NCBI GenBank assembly: GCA_022559845.1
Contig: CM040126.1
Location: 227,856,641 to 227,920,640 of the forward strand
DNA from: Amorphophallus konjac
Lineage: Eukaryota > Streptophyta > Magnoliopsida > Alismatales > Araceae
Reading direction: 5' to 3'
DNA: 64,000 bases
Within the stretch, counting starts at the first letter, position 1. Each line of letters starts with the position of its first letter. A program made the position numbers and the translations under genes. The notes below the pieces were generated by a model. The model made no database searches, had not been told where the DNA came from, and was given only the letters and a program-made list of their open reading frames with translations. Shown here one piece after another: positions 12,012 through 20,829 of this stretch.

Positions 12012-12020
12012 TATATATAG
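12012..12020 (+). promoter_or_regulatory. B LTR TATA box
   Basis: TATATATAG in GGAGTATATATAGTCTGC, followed within 60 bp by an AG-rich leader. This is the likely U3 promoter of element B. Confidence 0.6.
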
Positions 12021-12364
12021 TCTGCTTCCTGCAATCAAAAATATATCTCTCTTGAAAATAGTAGAAGAAAAAAAAAGAGAGAGATCGAGAGCAGCAGAAG
12101 AAGAGAAGAGAAAAGAAGAGAATAGGAGAGCTCAAGAGAGAAAAAGAAAGAGAGCAGCAGAGAAATGAAGAAGAAAAAGTAGATAGAAAGAAAGAGAGAT
12201 CGAGAGTTTGAGAAGAGAAGAAGACAAGCTTCATCCGAAGTTTAGTCCCCACTAGAATCAGGATCAAATCCTATCCAGTCAGCTCCTTGAGAGCCATATC
12301 TGCGCTTTAGTGTTTACAGCTTTCAGTTGCTGTCATTTCCCATTCCTTGTTTTCCTTTTTATTG

Positions 12365-12615
12365 TTATTTCAAGCTGTTTGTCAGCAGAGCAAGCTGTGT
12401 TGCTCAGCTGTAGTAGAGGAGGATTCCTCTGGACGAGTAAAGCTGTAAGCCCTAGCGGTTGCAGAGGAGGATTCCTCTGGTCGGTGAAGCTGTAACGCCC
12501 AGCAGTCAAGCTGTGAGTCATCGGATGGCTAAGCTGTATTGCCCAGCGGAAGCAAACTGTGATGCTCAGTGGATGTAGGCAAGCTGTGAGGCCCAGTTGT
12601 TAAGCTGTGTATCAG
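12365..12615 (+). repeat. AAGCTGT/GCCCAG repeat array in B LTR
   Basis: About eight degenerate copies of AAGCTGTRA followed by a (GCCC)AGC-like core, spaced 30-45 bp. It includes a near-perfect duplication of AGAGGAGGATTCCTCTGG (near 12415 and 12465). AGAGGAGGATTCCTCT is itself an imperfect palindrome. It lies in the transcribed leader half of the LTR. Confidence 0.6.
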
Positions 12616-13044
12616 CGGGAAGCCACACTCTGGTTGGAGTGTGGGGTGGACGTAGGTTTGGAGGACCGAACAACCTTAAATTCTTCTGTTCATCATGGTT
12701 TAATTGTTTTTTCTGCTCCGCTAGATGTATGCTTAGGAACGTTCATGATAGTCTGATCTTTTATCTAGTGAGAGATAGGGTTGCATATCATGCGTTTGAT
12801 TCTGGTCTTGATAGAGTGTAGTTGATTAGATGAACTGAGTCATCTCTTTAGTCTATATGGAGTAGATCAGAAGTACAGTCTCTCTGATCTTCCTTCCATC
12901 TTTCGAAGGGTGCATCTGAGCTGATTAAGGCACCCGTGGGTTTTGATTCCGCATCTCTGTTTGTTATAAGTTTTAATTGGGCAATGTTTTAGAGAGGGAT
13001 TCACTCCCCCCCTTTTCTGAATCCTTCGCACTAGTCCCATCAAG

Positions 13045-13057
13045 TGGTATCAGAGCA
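13045..13057 (+). promoter_or_regulatory. Primer-binding site after B LTR
   Basis: TGGTATCAGAGCA, 2 nt after the LTR end. This is the initiator-Met PBS expected after a 5' LTR. Because a PPT sits on the other side of the same LTR, the LTR joins two internal regions. Confidence 0.85.
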
Positions 13058-13255
13058 TACCATCTACTCTAACAGCTTGATGGAAAGTTTAGAGAATTGT
13101 TGGATGAGCAGAGGAGGATTTGATGGAGTTTGTAGAAACTCGGGAGACAAGGAGATCAGGACCGCGGGTGGTCCATGGATATTGGATGTAAAAATTTTGG
13201 AGCACCAAAAGGTAATGAGTGATTGGGGCAAAGAATGAACAAAGAAAAGCCCGGC
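13058..13255 (+). other. Short unassigned stretch after the PBS
   Basis: Leader-like sequence downstream of the B PBS, ending before the unrecognised minus-strand ORF. It shows no clear gag homology. It is probably the start of a second, truncated B-family internal region. Confidence 0.35.
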
Positions 13256-13725
13256 TCATAGCTTATCCACAGTGAAAACTGGTTCAAATGGTATGTCCGG
13301 CTCTCCTGTATCTGTATAATTGCTCAGCATCTGCCTCTTGTCAGTGATAACAACTGGCTTCTCTATCAACTCGTGAATAAGTGGCGGCCATTCTGGATCG
13401 GTTGGCATGAACAGACGGCTTTGAGCAATTGTGATGTCATTCATGTCAAACCATCTACACCAATCACATTCTAGGTCATCCATCTTTCTTCTCTTATCCG
13501 GCCTCAAGGACTCCAAAGCTTTATATGTAACTAGTGGGGCCATGTGATAGCAAACTGGCATGCATGTGCATCTTGATGATCCATCAATGAAGTAATCATG
13601 GTAGTCCGCTCTCCTATCTGCTCAGTGGGCCCCTTCACAAAATGGGTATAAAGAGACCATGTGAGTGGTTGCCTGTCTGTCTTGAGGGTGGAGGTCATGG
13701 TGACCCATGGATCTCCTTCATCTTT
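13256..13725 (-). pseudogene. Unrecognised broken ORF remnant
   Basis: I do not recognise this protein. A minus-strand frame of about 118 codons from near 13610 to the stop at 13256-13258 reads through DGSSRCTCMPVCYHMAPL, a Cys/Trp-rich CDWCRWFDMNDITIAQSRLF segment and a Pro/Glu-rich end (EKPVVITDKRQ...FTVDKL). Upstream, 13531-13725, another frame carries DPWVTMTSTLKTDRQPLTW and LYTHFVKGPTEQ, suggesting one ORF broken by a frameshift near 13600. It is cut on the right by the outer end of D at 13726. It could be an extra ORF of a retroelement or a captured gene fragment; nothing in the sequence decides. Confidence 0.35.
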
Positions 13726-14606
13726 TGTTGAGTAGTGGACAGTGGATCCAGAAGGGAGGGGTGAATAGATCTGCCCCACTTTTCGTAAAGTAACCCTCTA
13801 TATAGCTAGATAAAATAAATTACAGCGGAGTGTAACTAGCTTATCGAAGAACACTATGATTCGCTTGGCAAGATGAGCAACTAATATATCGATTTGAACC
13901 TAAGCATGCATCTAGAACAAAGCAATCACATAAACAAACCACAACACAAAGGATTTTAAGCTGGTTCGGACTGAATCCCCAGTCCTACGTCCACCGCTCA
14001 CCAAACCCGGTGAGGCTCCACTAATGTCACGCACTGAACCGCAGATCGGAAAGACCTCCGATTGCCTTCCTACTAACCACAGGTAGGGACGTCAACACCG
14101 CAGATCGGACAACTTCCGATTGCCTTCCTACTAACCACCGGTAGGGACGGTCTTCAGTTTCAAATGTTTGAATGAAATGAAAAGAGAACAAATATCAAGC
14201 TATTCAAACAAGATATAGAGTATGCTCAAAGAGAAAAGATCTTGTCTGAGATTGCTGGAGCTTGAATCGAATGCTTCAATGGTATCTCCTTCCTTGTGAA
14301 ATGATCTTCCTTGGATCACCTTGAGTTGATGAAGAAGATAAACGATGCAGATTTGATCTCTCTTGAGAATGAGCTTCTTTGGATCACCTTGAGATGATGA
14401 AGAGGATGATGGTTGCAGCTTTTTCTTCACTTGGCTTGGGGTTGATCTCCTCTTGAAGTAGCTTGAATCACTTGAAGATTTGATGAAGAACTTCTTCCCG
14501 GAGTACTGTTCACGGCTACATTACTCGACCTCCTCTCCCTTGAACACACCCTTGTAGCCTCCTTTGATCTCCCTTCTTAGCCTTAGGGTTTCCAACCCTT
14601 CTTGTG

Positions 14607-14618
14607 TGTATTTTATAA
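14607..14618 (-). promoter_or_regulatory. D LTR TATA-like box
   Basis: The minus strand reads GTTATAAAATAC, in element orientation, downstream of the palindrome array and GC module. It is a candidate promoter of the D LTR. Confidence 0.45.
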
Positions 14619-14756
14619 CTTTTGAATGGTCCATAGAAACCCCCCAGACCAGATCCACATTTTTTGGGTGATTGGGTGACTTTAGGATTAAAGAAATTCA
14701 TGGAGAATGGCTCTTCTCGAAGTGGGAAACAAAGTCAACAATTGATGGCTCGGGGC

Positions 14757-14940
14757 TGGCGGTCGACCTGTGAAAGTTGGCGGTCGACCGCTACTGAGAA
14801 ACGCTGTAGAAATTTAGTCCCTAGTATTTCCTAGTCGATCGCTACTGGGCTGGCGGTCGACCGCCACTGAGAGTGTTGTAGACAGTGGGCTGCTGACAGG
14901 GGCTGTCGACCGCCCCTGGGCTGGCGGTCGACCGCCAGCT
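14757..14940. repeat. GGCGGTCGACCGCC palindrome array in D LTR
   Basis: At least six copies, some degenerate, of a 14-bp perfect palindrome centred on GTCGAC (near 14759, 14782, 14831, 14852, 14905, 14922). They are linked by CTGGGCT or ACTGAGA spacers. Spacing ranges from about 17 to 50 bp. Confidence 0.78.
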
Positions 14941-15074
14941 GGGCAGACCCCGGGTTATGCCGGGTCAGTCCGTTAACCCCTTTAGCTCCGTCACTTGAGT
15001 CCTTTAGTAGCCCGTTCTCATCTATGGCATCAATCTTGACAGTCTTTGAAGATTTCTATTTGATTATATCGCTC

Positions 15075-15170
15075 GTATAATCAAAATTTTGTTCTGGGGC
15101 TCCGCCCCCGGAAACCCCCGCAAGGGGCGCTGCCGCCTTGACCCCCCCGCAAGGGGTTCCGCCCCCGCAA
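15075..15170 (-). repeat. GC-rich module shared with the 17-21 kb insertion
   Basis: On the minus strand: a G-run, GGGTCAAGGCGGCAGC, GCCCCTTGCGGGGGT, then GGGGGCGGAGCCCC and GAACAAAATTTTGATTAT. The same order of blocks occurs on the plus strand at 18412-18490. Several blocks are self-complementary (GGGGGCGGAGCCCC; GCAGCGCC). Confidence 0.72.
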
Positions 15171-15417
15171 TGTCGATCCACCTGCGAGGGCGTAATCATT
15201 GAGCTTTCACTTTTGCCATCTCCACTCCATTCCTTGGCATATCTGTCATGAAAGAACATTAAGTAGTTTAGTCATATAAGAGTGGTAAAACATCAATGAC
15301 TTATAGTGTTTAGCCATTATCAAAACCAAGAATATCAAATAACTCAAATGACCACAGAATGATGTCGAATGACCCAAGTGACCACAAGATAACTCAAATG
15401 ACCATAGGGGCATAACA

Positions 15418-16020
15418 TTCTCCCCCTTTTTGATGATGGCAACACTGTGAGTCATTATGTGGCAGTAATATCCAAGATGGCAAAGTTTATGACATATGCG
15501 ACATGTGCAGCTCAAGATCCATGATAGTGAAAGCATGTGAATGCGGATATGTATGCATGGATGATCAAATCATGTGAATGCTATGAACAATCCCCCATCA
15601 CATATGAAGTCTCAAAGCTCACAAGGTTCTCTCCCCCGTGGACTCTCCCCCGTCCATAATTCACTCTCCCCCTTTGACAACTCACAAAGGCGCCGCACAA
15701 AGGACGGACAAAGGTATTAGCTCATAAAGGACTCACAACAAAACATTTTCTCCCCCTTTGACAACAGCAAAAAGGAGAGATAAGGTATAGATGGTGGAAA
15801 ATGTCTGAGAGACCAGAGCTGAATAGGAGTTGAGAGCAAACCATTATATGCAGACCGGAAACATGTCGTGAGCAATATACATGGTTCAAAGCTAATGAAA
15901 TCTGAGATCAACGATAGAGTTCGAAAAGCATATACATCCATGTTTTAATAGAACTAAACCAGAAGTGCATATCATGGCAGTGGTGAACCTTTCTTTGTCT
16001 TATACATTATATTCAAAAAC
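15418..16020 (-). other. D 3' region with several polypurine tracts
   Basis: The main PPT (minus strand AAAAAGGGGGAGAA) abuts the LTR at 15418-15431. Further GGGGGAG tracts occur near 15633, 15647, 15668 and 15753. No ORF. The region ends where A2 gag homology begins. Confidence 0.6.
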
Positions 16021-16895
16021 TTCATCGAGAGTCCTCTTGTCGACCTTTCAACTTGAACGTGATGCGAGGACATGGTGGGACGCAGTGAAGGCTACCCTTG
16101 GTGATAGACAAGTCACATGGGAAGAGTTCGAGGAATTCTTCAATGGTAAATATTTCTCTGATAGAGTACAAGAGAAGAAGGCGGCTGAGTTTACAACTTT
16201 GAAGCAACAAAATCTTTCTGTAGGTGAATATGAAGCTCAGTTCTCTCGGCTATCTCGTTATGCTATTCACTTGATATCTACCGAGAAGATGAAGGCTAAG
16301 CGCTTTCTTAATGGGCTGAAGCTACAGTATATTAACCAATTGGCACCGATGGAAATTCAAACTTATTCCGAGATGGTGAGAAAGGCTCAAGTATTGGAAG
16401 ATACTTTGGAAATGACGGAGAGAATACGTGGGAAGAGTGTTAAGATTGAACAACACCATACTGGTTTTGGGAGTATCAAGCCTGATCAGGGCAGGAAGAG
16501 GCCCATTAGCGGGTCTGGTTCGTGGAAGGGCAAGATGCCGAAGATTGAAGACAAGAAGCCTAGCCCTATTGTTCCATTCAAGGGCGTATGCAAGTACTGT
16601 GACCGTCCAGGTCACAAGATGGAGGAGTGCTGGCGCAAGCTTGGTGCCTATTTACGTTGTGGTAGTAGGGACCACCGTATTGTCGAGTGTCCCTTTTTAT
16701 CTGAGCGAGCTATCCCGGTGAAACCGCAAGGAATCAAGAAGCAGCAAGGCAAGCTCCAGGCTCTACAAGAAGACGAGACAGGACCCGCCGAGGAGGGTGG
16801 ACTCGTCGAAGGTACTCTTATTATACATGACAAATCAGCTTTTATTCTTTTTGATACTGGTGCCACTCATTCTTTTATTTCTCGGGGATTAAGAT
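16021..16895 (+). pseudogene. A2 gag, 5'-truncated
   Basis: Homology to A1 gag starts at [17 protein letters not shown] (about 16028), matching the middle of the A1 capsid domain. Everything upstream in the same frame belongs to D. The rest of the capsid ([13 protein letters not shown]...LSRYAIHL) and two knuckles follow: CKYCDRPGHKMEEC and the incomplete CGSRDHRIVEC. The frame then enters the protease (LFDTGATHSFIS) and breaks by a frameshift near 16889, where it runs into a stop at 16901-16903. Confidence 0.85.
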
Positions 16896-17128
16896 GTCTT
16901 TAGCTATGAAGCCAGTTTTGATGAATTCTCCGTTAGAGATTTCAACTCCTATTGGTTTCGGATAAGCAATTAAGTATTTCTATCCTTCCAGTAAGGTCAT
17001 GATCAATGAACTAAACGTGCCAACTGATTTAGTTTGTATGGACATGAAGGATTATGATGTAATCCTAGGAGCAGATTGGTTGGCTAAGTATGAGGCCAAT
17101 GTTCAATGCAGATCTAGTTCTGTGTCAT
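16890..17128 (+). pseudogene. A2 protease, C-terminal half
   Basis: In a new frame the protease continues with KMSLAMKPVLMNSPLEIST, a stop near 16962, then [34 protein letters not shown]. The ILGADWL motif is typical of gypsy retropepsins. The coding sequence stops at 17128, where the 3.7 kb insertion begins, and resumes at 20830. Confidence 0.82.
17124..17128. repeat. Target-site duplication GTCAT, left copy
   Basis: GTCAT directly before TGTGGACG; the second copy is at 20825-20829. Removing the insertion and one copy restores the protease reading frame (codons GTG TCA TTC ACT). Confidence 0.85.
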
Positions 17129-17459
17129 TGTGGACGCACTTTTCGACGCGCTCATTTGTTTGTTTCTTTAAGTCAGTTTATTCGGTGGGTTTATTCGTTT
17201 ATTAAGTGCGTGGGCGTGCCAGTCACCTAGGTGACGATTTATTGTGCGCTCGATCTGACTAATCAGACGATTGTGTGGTTCGTGTAGGGACCAGAACCCG
17301 CCATGCCATAAAGGTCAAGGCGTCATTTACATCCCCTCGGAGAGGGGAACACCCTTGATTAATCGCCGGGAAAAGGGGCCTCATGGCCAGAAAATTAGTT
17401 ACATGAAAAGTCTATTAGGAAGCATTGAAATCCTCGTACGAGGGTGAGAAGAAAGCATT

Positions 17460-18240
17460 CGAGATCATGTCAGTCGTGTATTGACCATTTGATGTTCGGA
17501 CGAGTGTCCAGCTTGAGAATCACGTAATCGTCACTGGAAAATCGGAGCATATGTATGTCGCGATGCGATAAATTTATTGTTCAGAGGAACGGGAAATATT
17601 CAGTTAAATCCCAGTTAGAGGGGTCAAAAACCGATAAGTTTGTCGTCCTGGTGCAAGATCAAGCTACGACCATACTGCGGTGGGCCCCCCGCGGTCGAAG
17701 TCAGGCTCGCGTGGGCATCGTTTATATTTTCGGTGCCGAAGGGCAGCGGGAAAGTGTCCCGGGACTAGATTCTAAAACAAAGATGTGTACAGAGATAGTT
17801 GGCTATAGGCCTAGGATGTGGGTCAGGCGATGACCGTGGTTGGGGCGAACCCAAGGTCCGAACGCGACTCATGAAGGTCTTATTGATATTCCCACACGTA
17901 GGGTTCGGGGAAGACGAGAGCCGTCTTGTTCCATTCGGATTTTGTCAGTCATACACGGACCATTTTACGTTCGGACAAAGGTCCGTATAGAAAACTAGAT
18001 GGTGACGGGAGTGAATCCGCGTAAATGTCTGCTGTGAGTATGGAATGTTTAATGCAAATGCGGTATTAGATCCCGTTATATATATCGGTCACTAATGGAC
18101 CATTCATTGTTCGGACGAGAGTCCACATTTGAAGCATCGAAGACGACGATAAACCGTACGAATGTCTGCCGCAAGTACGGCAAGTTTAATGGGATTGCGG
18201 GATTGGATCTTGATAAAAGTGGTCAAGTTGATGGACTATT
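17460..18240 (+). repeat. Degenerate repeats with GTTCGGACNNNNGTCC core
   Basis: Three copies of GACCATT...GTTCGGAC(G/A)A(G/A)NGTCC near 17484, 17957 and 18097. The last two belong to units of about 145 bp that also share AATGTCTGC(C/T)G, AGTA(T/C)GG and TTTAATG. The core GGACNNNNGTCC is itself an inverted repeat. Confidence 0.55.
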
Positions 18241-18411
18241 GGCCGAGACGGTTTCAGACTATGGCCATGTCGGGGATTCCGAGGTCCACATCTGATACCA
18301 TGGGGCATCGTTGGTTTTCTCTACATACACGGTCCGAGGGAGCGAACTATTCGGTGTAGAGCCCGAACTCGCCATCGTGCGCCCTAGCACGCGGATCGAC
18401 TTGCGCGGTCA

Positions 18412-18490
18412 GGTCGCGGGGGTCAAGGGGGCAGCACCCCTTGAGGGGGTCTTTGGGGGCGGAGCCCCCGGAACAAAAAATTGATTATGG
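18412..18490 (+). repeat. GC-rich module, second family
   Basis: Reads GGGGGTCAAGGGGGCAGC, ACCCCTTGAGGGGGT, then GGGGGCGGAGCCCCCGGAAC and AATTGATTAT. Block order and sequence match the D LTR module at 15075-15170 on the opposite strand. Confidence 0.72.
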
Positions 18491-18564
18491 AAGGGGGAAA
18501 ATTTTGATTAGTTTTATTCATTAGCTTCAAGTCTTTTTTTTTAGTTAATCACCTTCTTTTTTAA

Positions 18565-18960
18565 CGAGGCACGCCGGTTTAACGAAGCAAATGGGCGCGC
18601 CAGTTAAAGGGGATGCCAAGGGGCGCGCCGGATAAGGGGACGCCAAGGGGGCACACCGGATAAGGGGATGCCAAGGGGCGCGCCGGTTTAAGAAGAATGC
18701 CAAGGGAGGAATGGGCGCGCCGGATAAGGGACCCAAGAGAGGGGCGCGCCGGATAAGGGACCCAAGAGAGGGGTGCGTCGGATTAAGGCCAAGAAGAGGG
18801 GCGCGCCGGTTTTGCAGGATGAATAGTGAGGCGCGCCGGATCAAGGCTCGAATAGTAGTGAGGGGTGCACTATTCATCCCAAGATTTCGAGTGTAGTTTT
18901 GAGTGTAGAGTTAAATCGGCGCGGGGGGTGAGCACGCCAGATTAGCCCGCGCCGGATAAG
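18565..18960. repeat. GGCGCGCC palindrome array, block 1
   Basis: About twelve copies of GGGGCGCGCCGG(A/T)T(T)AAGG, some degenerate, spaced about 20-45 bp. Each centres on the 8-bp palindrome GGCGCGCC. Apparent Arg/Pro-rich frames across it come from this periodicity. Confidence 0.78.
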
Positions 18961-20250
18961 ATCACGTCGGGATAGCTTCTGTGGGTTTTATTTCATTCTT
19001 GTTTGTTATGTTTCTTCTTTCTATCACCCGTGGGTTGATTTGTTGATTAGTTTGTTCGTCCAATTGATGGATTATCTTTGTGGAGAGGAGATTTAAGTAT
19101 TTTGATTGTTTGTCAAGCTGACTTAGCACGAGGATTCAAGTGTTTTATTCAGAGGGGTTTTCTTATCTGGGCATTTCCTGACAGGGAGAACTTTAGTTTG
19201 TTTACCTCTATGTGCGTTTGTTCTTAGTTTTTATTGTTCAAGTTCCTGGGAAAAGTTGGGCAACATCTCCCCTGGACTGAAGCTTGCCAGAGATAAGTAG
19301 AGGAACACCAAACGGATTGCTCCGGGGTGAACCTCAAAACTCGGAGTGAGGCCTCCGTTAACCCATAAGTTAGTGTGGAGACTCGAGGACTAGCCTTCAA
19401 GAGTTCCAGCAGCTCACGGGTGATGATTTCGTAAGCGGGACGAATGTGTGCCATGAGAGGCGGCCACGAATGTTCACCCTTCTGACGTGTTCCTCCGAAG
19501 GCTATGCTACGTAGAAGCAAGCTTCGAAGGGCCCTGGGTGAGTAGAAGATAAGGAGAAAGGGGAGGGAACCAGAAGAACACCCTATGTTGCAAAAAAAGC
19601 TTTTTCTTTTATTCATTCGTGGAGGGAAAGACAGCGGGGAATCTACCCTAAAGCAAAAAGGGGGGAATACATCACAGAGAAAGGAAGAAATACATCGATG
19701 GGGGAGGGGGAACGGAGCACAAGCTCCTCCCCCTCCGAGCTCACCTCTCTTCTCTCACGCTCAATCTCTCTTCTTCTTCACCTAGCAGGCACAGGGACGG
19801 GAGCTTCTTCTCTTCGGGTGGCCTTTTCTTCTCACTGAGTTTCTTCTTCTCTTCGAGTGCCGGCTTCCTTTCCTAATGGCCAGCCAGGGGGGAGTCCAGT
19901 CTCTCTTCTCTTCTCCAGTGGAGCAGGTAGAGTATATATGGAACGGACAGTGGGGGAGAAAACTCTCGCCACCTCTGCCTTGTTCGCAACAACATTGTTG
20001 TTGTGCTGGATGATGCTGATTCGTGCCATACACTGGCGCTCATCCTAGGATGGGATATTGGCAGGTCTGCCGGGAGATCTGCTACCGCTTCTCCACCGTA
20101 GATGCATGCCTTCGCTGTTGATGCCGATACGCTGTCGAACGGATGTGGAGACAGAGCTCGATAGCATTGAATGCTATGCCCCCTAGAACCTACCCCAAAC
20201 CTGATAGGAGAACAGAGTATCGGGGGGCAGATGGGACAGAATGGGGTTAA
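18961..20250. other. Rest of the 3.7 kb insertion, non-coding
   Basis: No convincing ORF. It contains T-rich and A-rich tracts (near 18534 and 19590) and a pyrimidine-rich stretch (19690-19790). Nothing recognisable otherwise. Confidence 0.5.
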
Positions 20251-20445
20251 ACCGGCACGGCCAGGGGGTGCGCCGGATAACCGTAGTAAAGAGGGCGTGC
20301 CAGTTTAAGGCCTATTGGAGGGGCGTGCCAGTTTAAGGCCTGTTGGAGGGGCGAATGGGAAATGGGGCGCACCGCCGGATTAGGATGTTGAAGGGGCGCG
20401 CCGGTTTAGAGCGCGCCGGTTTAAGGCCCCTCCGCGCCATTTTAA
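20251..20445. repeat. GGCGCGCC-type array, block 2
   Basis: About six copies of GGGGCGTGCCAGTTTAAGG or GGGGCGCGCCGGTTTA. Same motif family as block 1 in this insertion, 1.3 kb further on. Confidence 0.7.
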
Positions 20446-20824
20446 GTATCAAATGGATTCTTTTCGAAGTCGCAACCATTTATTCAAATGTTGGTCCTCC
20501 CGGAGTGTTCTAGTTGCAACATATGGCCTTCATAATATTCCATTTGCAGTCTCTGGGGCTTAGTCCCAGACTTTGCGTGACTTTCGATGCATGCCAAGAC
20601 TATGCTGGAGTTCTTGACTTTTCTCTGATTCAACTTTCGGCATGGCCGGTCGGAGTGTTGTAGCCGTATCTTCCGCCTTGGGGGCTTCCTTAACGGGTAG
20701 CGGACCACCAAGCGGGTTCTCGTCCTGATCGGGCGAGGCATGAGGTTTATTCGGCTTTCCCATCTTCGACTCGCACGTAGACGCGAATCCCGTATGATCG
20801 TCACCGTCATTTTTGACGTCCACA

Positions 20825-20829
20825 GTCAT
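20825..20829. repeat. Target-site duplication GTCAT, right copy
   Basis: GTCAT directly after ...GTCCACA, pairing with 17124-17128. Confidence 0.85.

Larger units (their letters stand above)
10824..13042 (+). repeat. Element B LTR (2219 bp)
   Basis: LTR from TGTTGTGCCACTTG to ...GTCCCATCA, preceded by a PPT and followed by AG and a PBS. It carries a long TCGGTGCAT array (10975-11830), a duplicated CCTGAAGCTTCCAG segment (near 11905 and 11940), a TATA box (about 12012), an AG-rich leader (12060-12230) and an AAGCTGT/GCCCAG array (12365-12615). No protein-coding frame is convincing. Confidence 0.8.
5562..13057 (+). mobile_element. SIRE/Maximus-like Copia element B, pol deleted
   Basis: Plus-strand Copia element related to C in this window. 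The 5' end is cut by A1 at 5562. It retains gag (with two stops and an internal deletion), the gag-pol junction, a long non-coding 3' region with several purine-rich tracts, and an LTR (10824-13042). The protease-integrase-RT-RNase H part is missing: only about ten codons of pol start follow gag. The LTR has a polypurine tract on its left and an initiator-Met primer site on its right, so it served as the 3' LTR of this copy and as the 5' LTR of a second, truncated copy. Confidence 0.78.
13726..15417 (-). repeat. D 3' LTR (about 1.7 kb)
   Basis: On the minus strand it starts TGTTATGCCCC after a PPT and ends near ...CTCAACA. It holds a GGCGGTCGACCGCC array (14757-14940), a GC-rich module (15075-15170), a TATA-like box and the LTR tail conserved with C (for example TTTTAAGNTGGTTCGG near 13955 and 54092). 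Confidence 0.68.
13726..16020 (-). mobile_element. SIRE-like Copia remnant D (3' LTR plus 3' region)
   Basis: Minus-strand element whose 3' LTR (13726-15417) is followed, in reverse, by a purine tract and about 600 bp of non-coding 3' region with further purine tracts. The LTR outer end resembles C over the segment GATC(T/C)AGAAGGG-GAGGGG-TGAATAGATC. The rest of D is missing: A2 gag begins at about 16021. The outer boundary at 13726 is inferred from alignment with C and a TG, so it may be off by a few bases. Confidence 0.68.
17129..20824. mobile_element. 3696 bp TG...CA insertion, probably a solo LTR
   Basis: Insertion bounded by TGTGGACGCACTTTTC and ...TTTTTGACGTCCACA (terminal inverted repeat TGTGGACG/CGTCCACA) and flanked by the 5-bp duplication GTCAT. 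TG/CA ends with a 5-bp TSD are the signature of integrase-made LTR insertions. No PBS, PPT, internal LTR copy or pol homology is visible inside, so a solo LTR left by LTR-LTR recombination is the simplest reading. It contains a degenerate repeat region (17460-18240), a GC-rich module, and two GGCGCGCC arrays. The lineage is unknown and its orientation is not fixed. Confidence 0.7.

Noticed and set aside
14757..14940. CRISPR-like array of short palindromic repeats
   Set aside because: A plant LTR context, irregular spacer lengths, related spacers and no cas genes.
15965..16027. ATG at 15965 as the start of A2 gag
   Set aside because: Gag homology begins only at about 16028; the upstream codons are read from the D 3' region.
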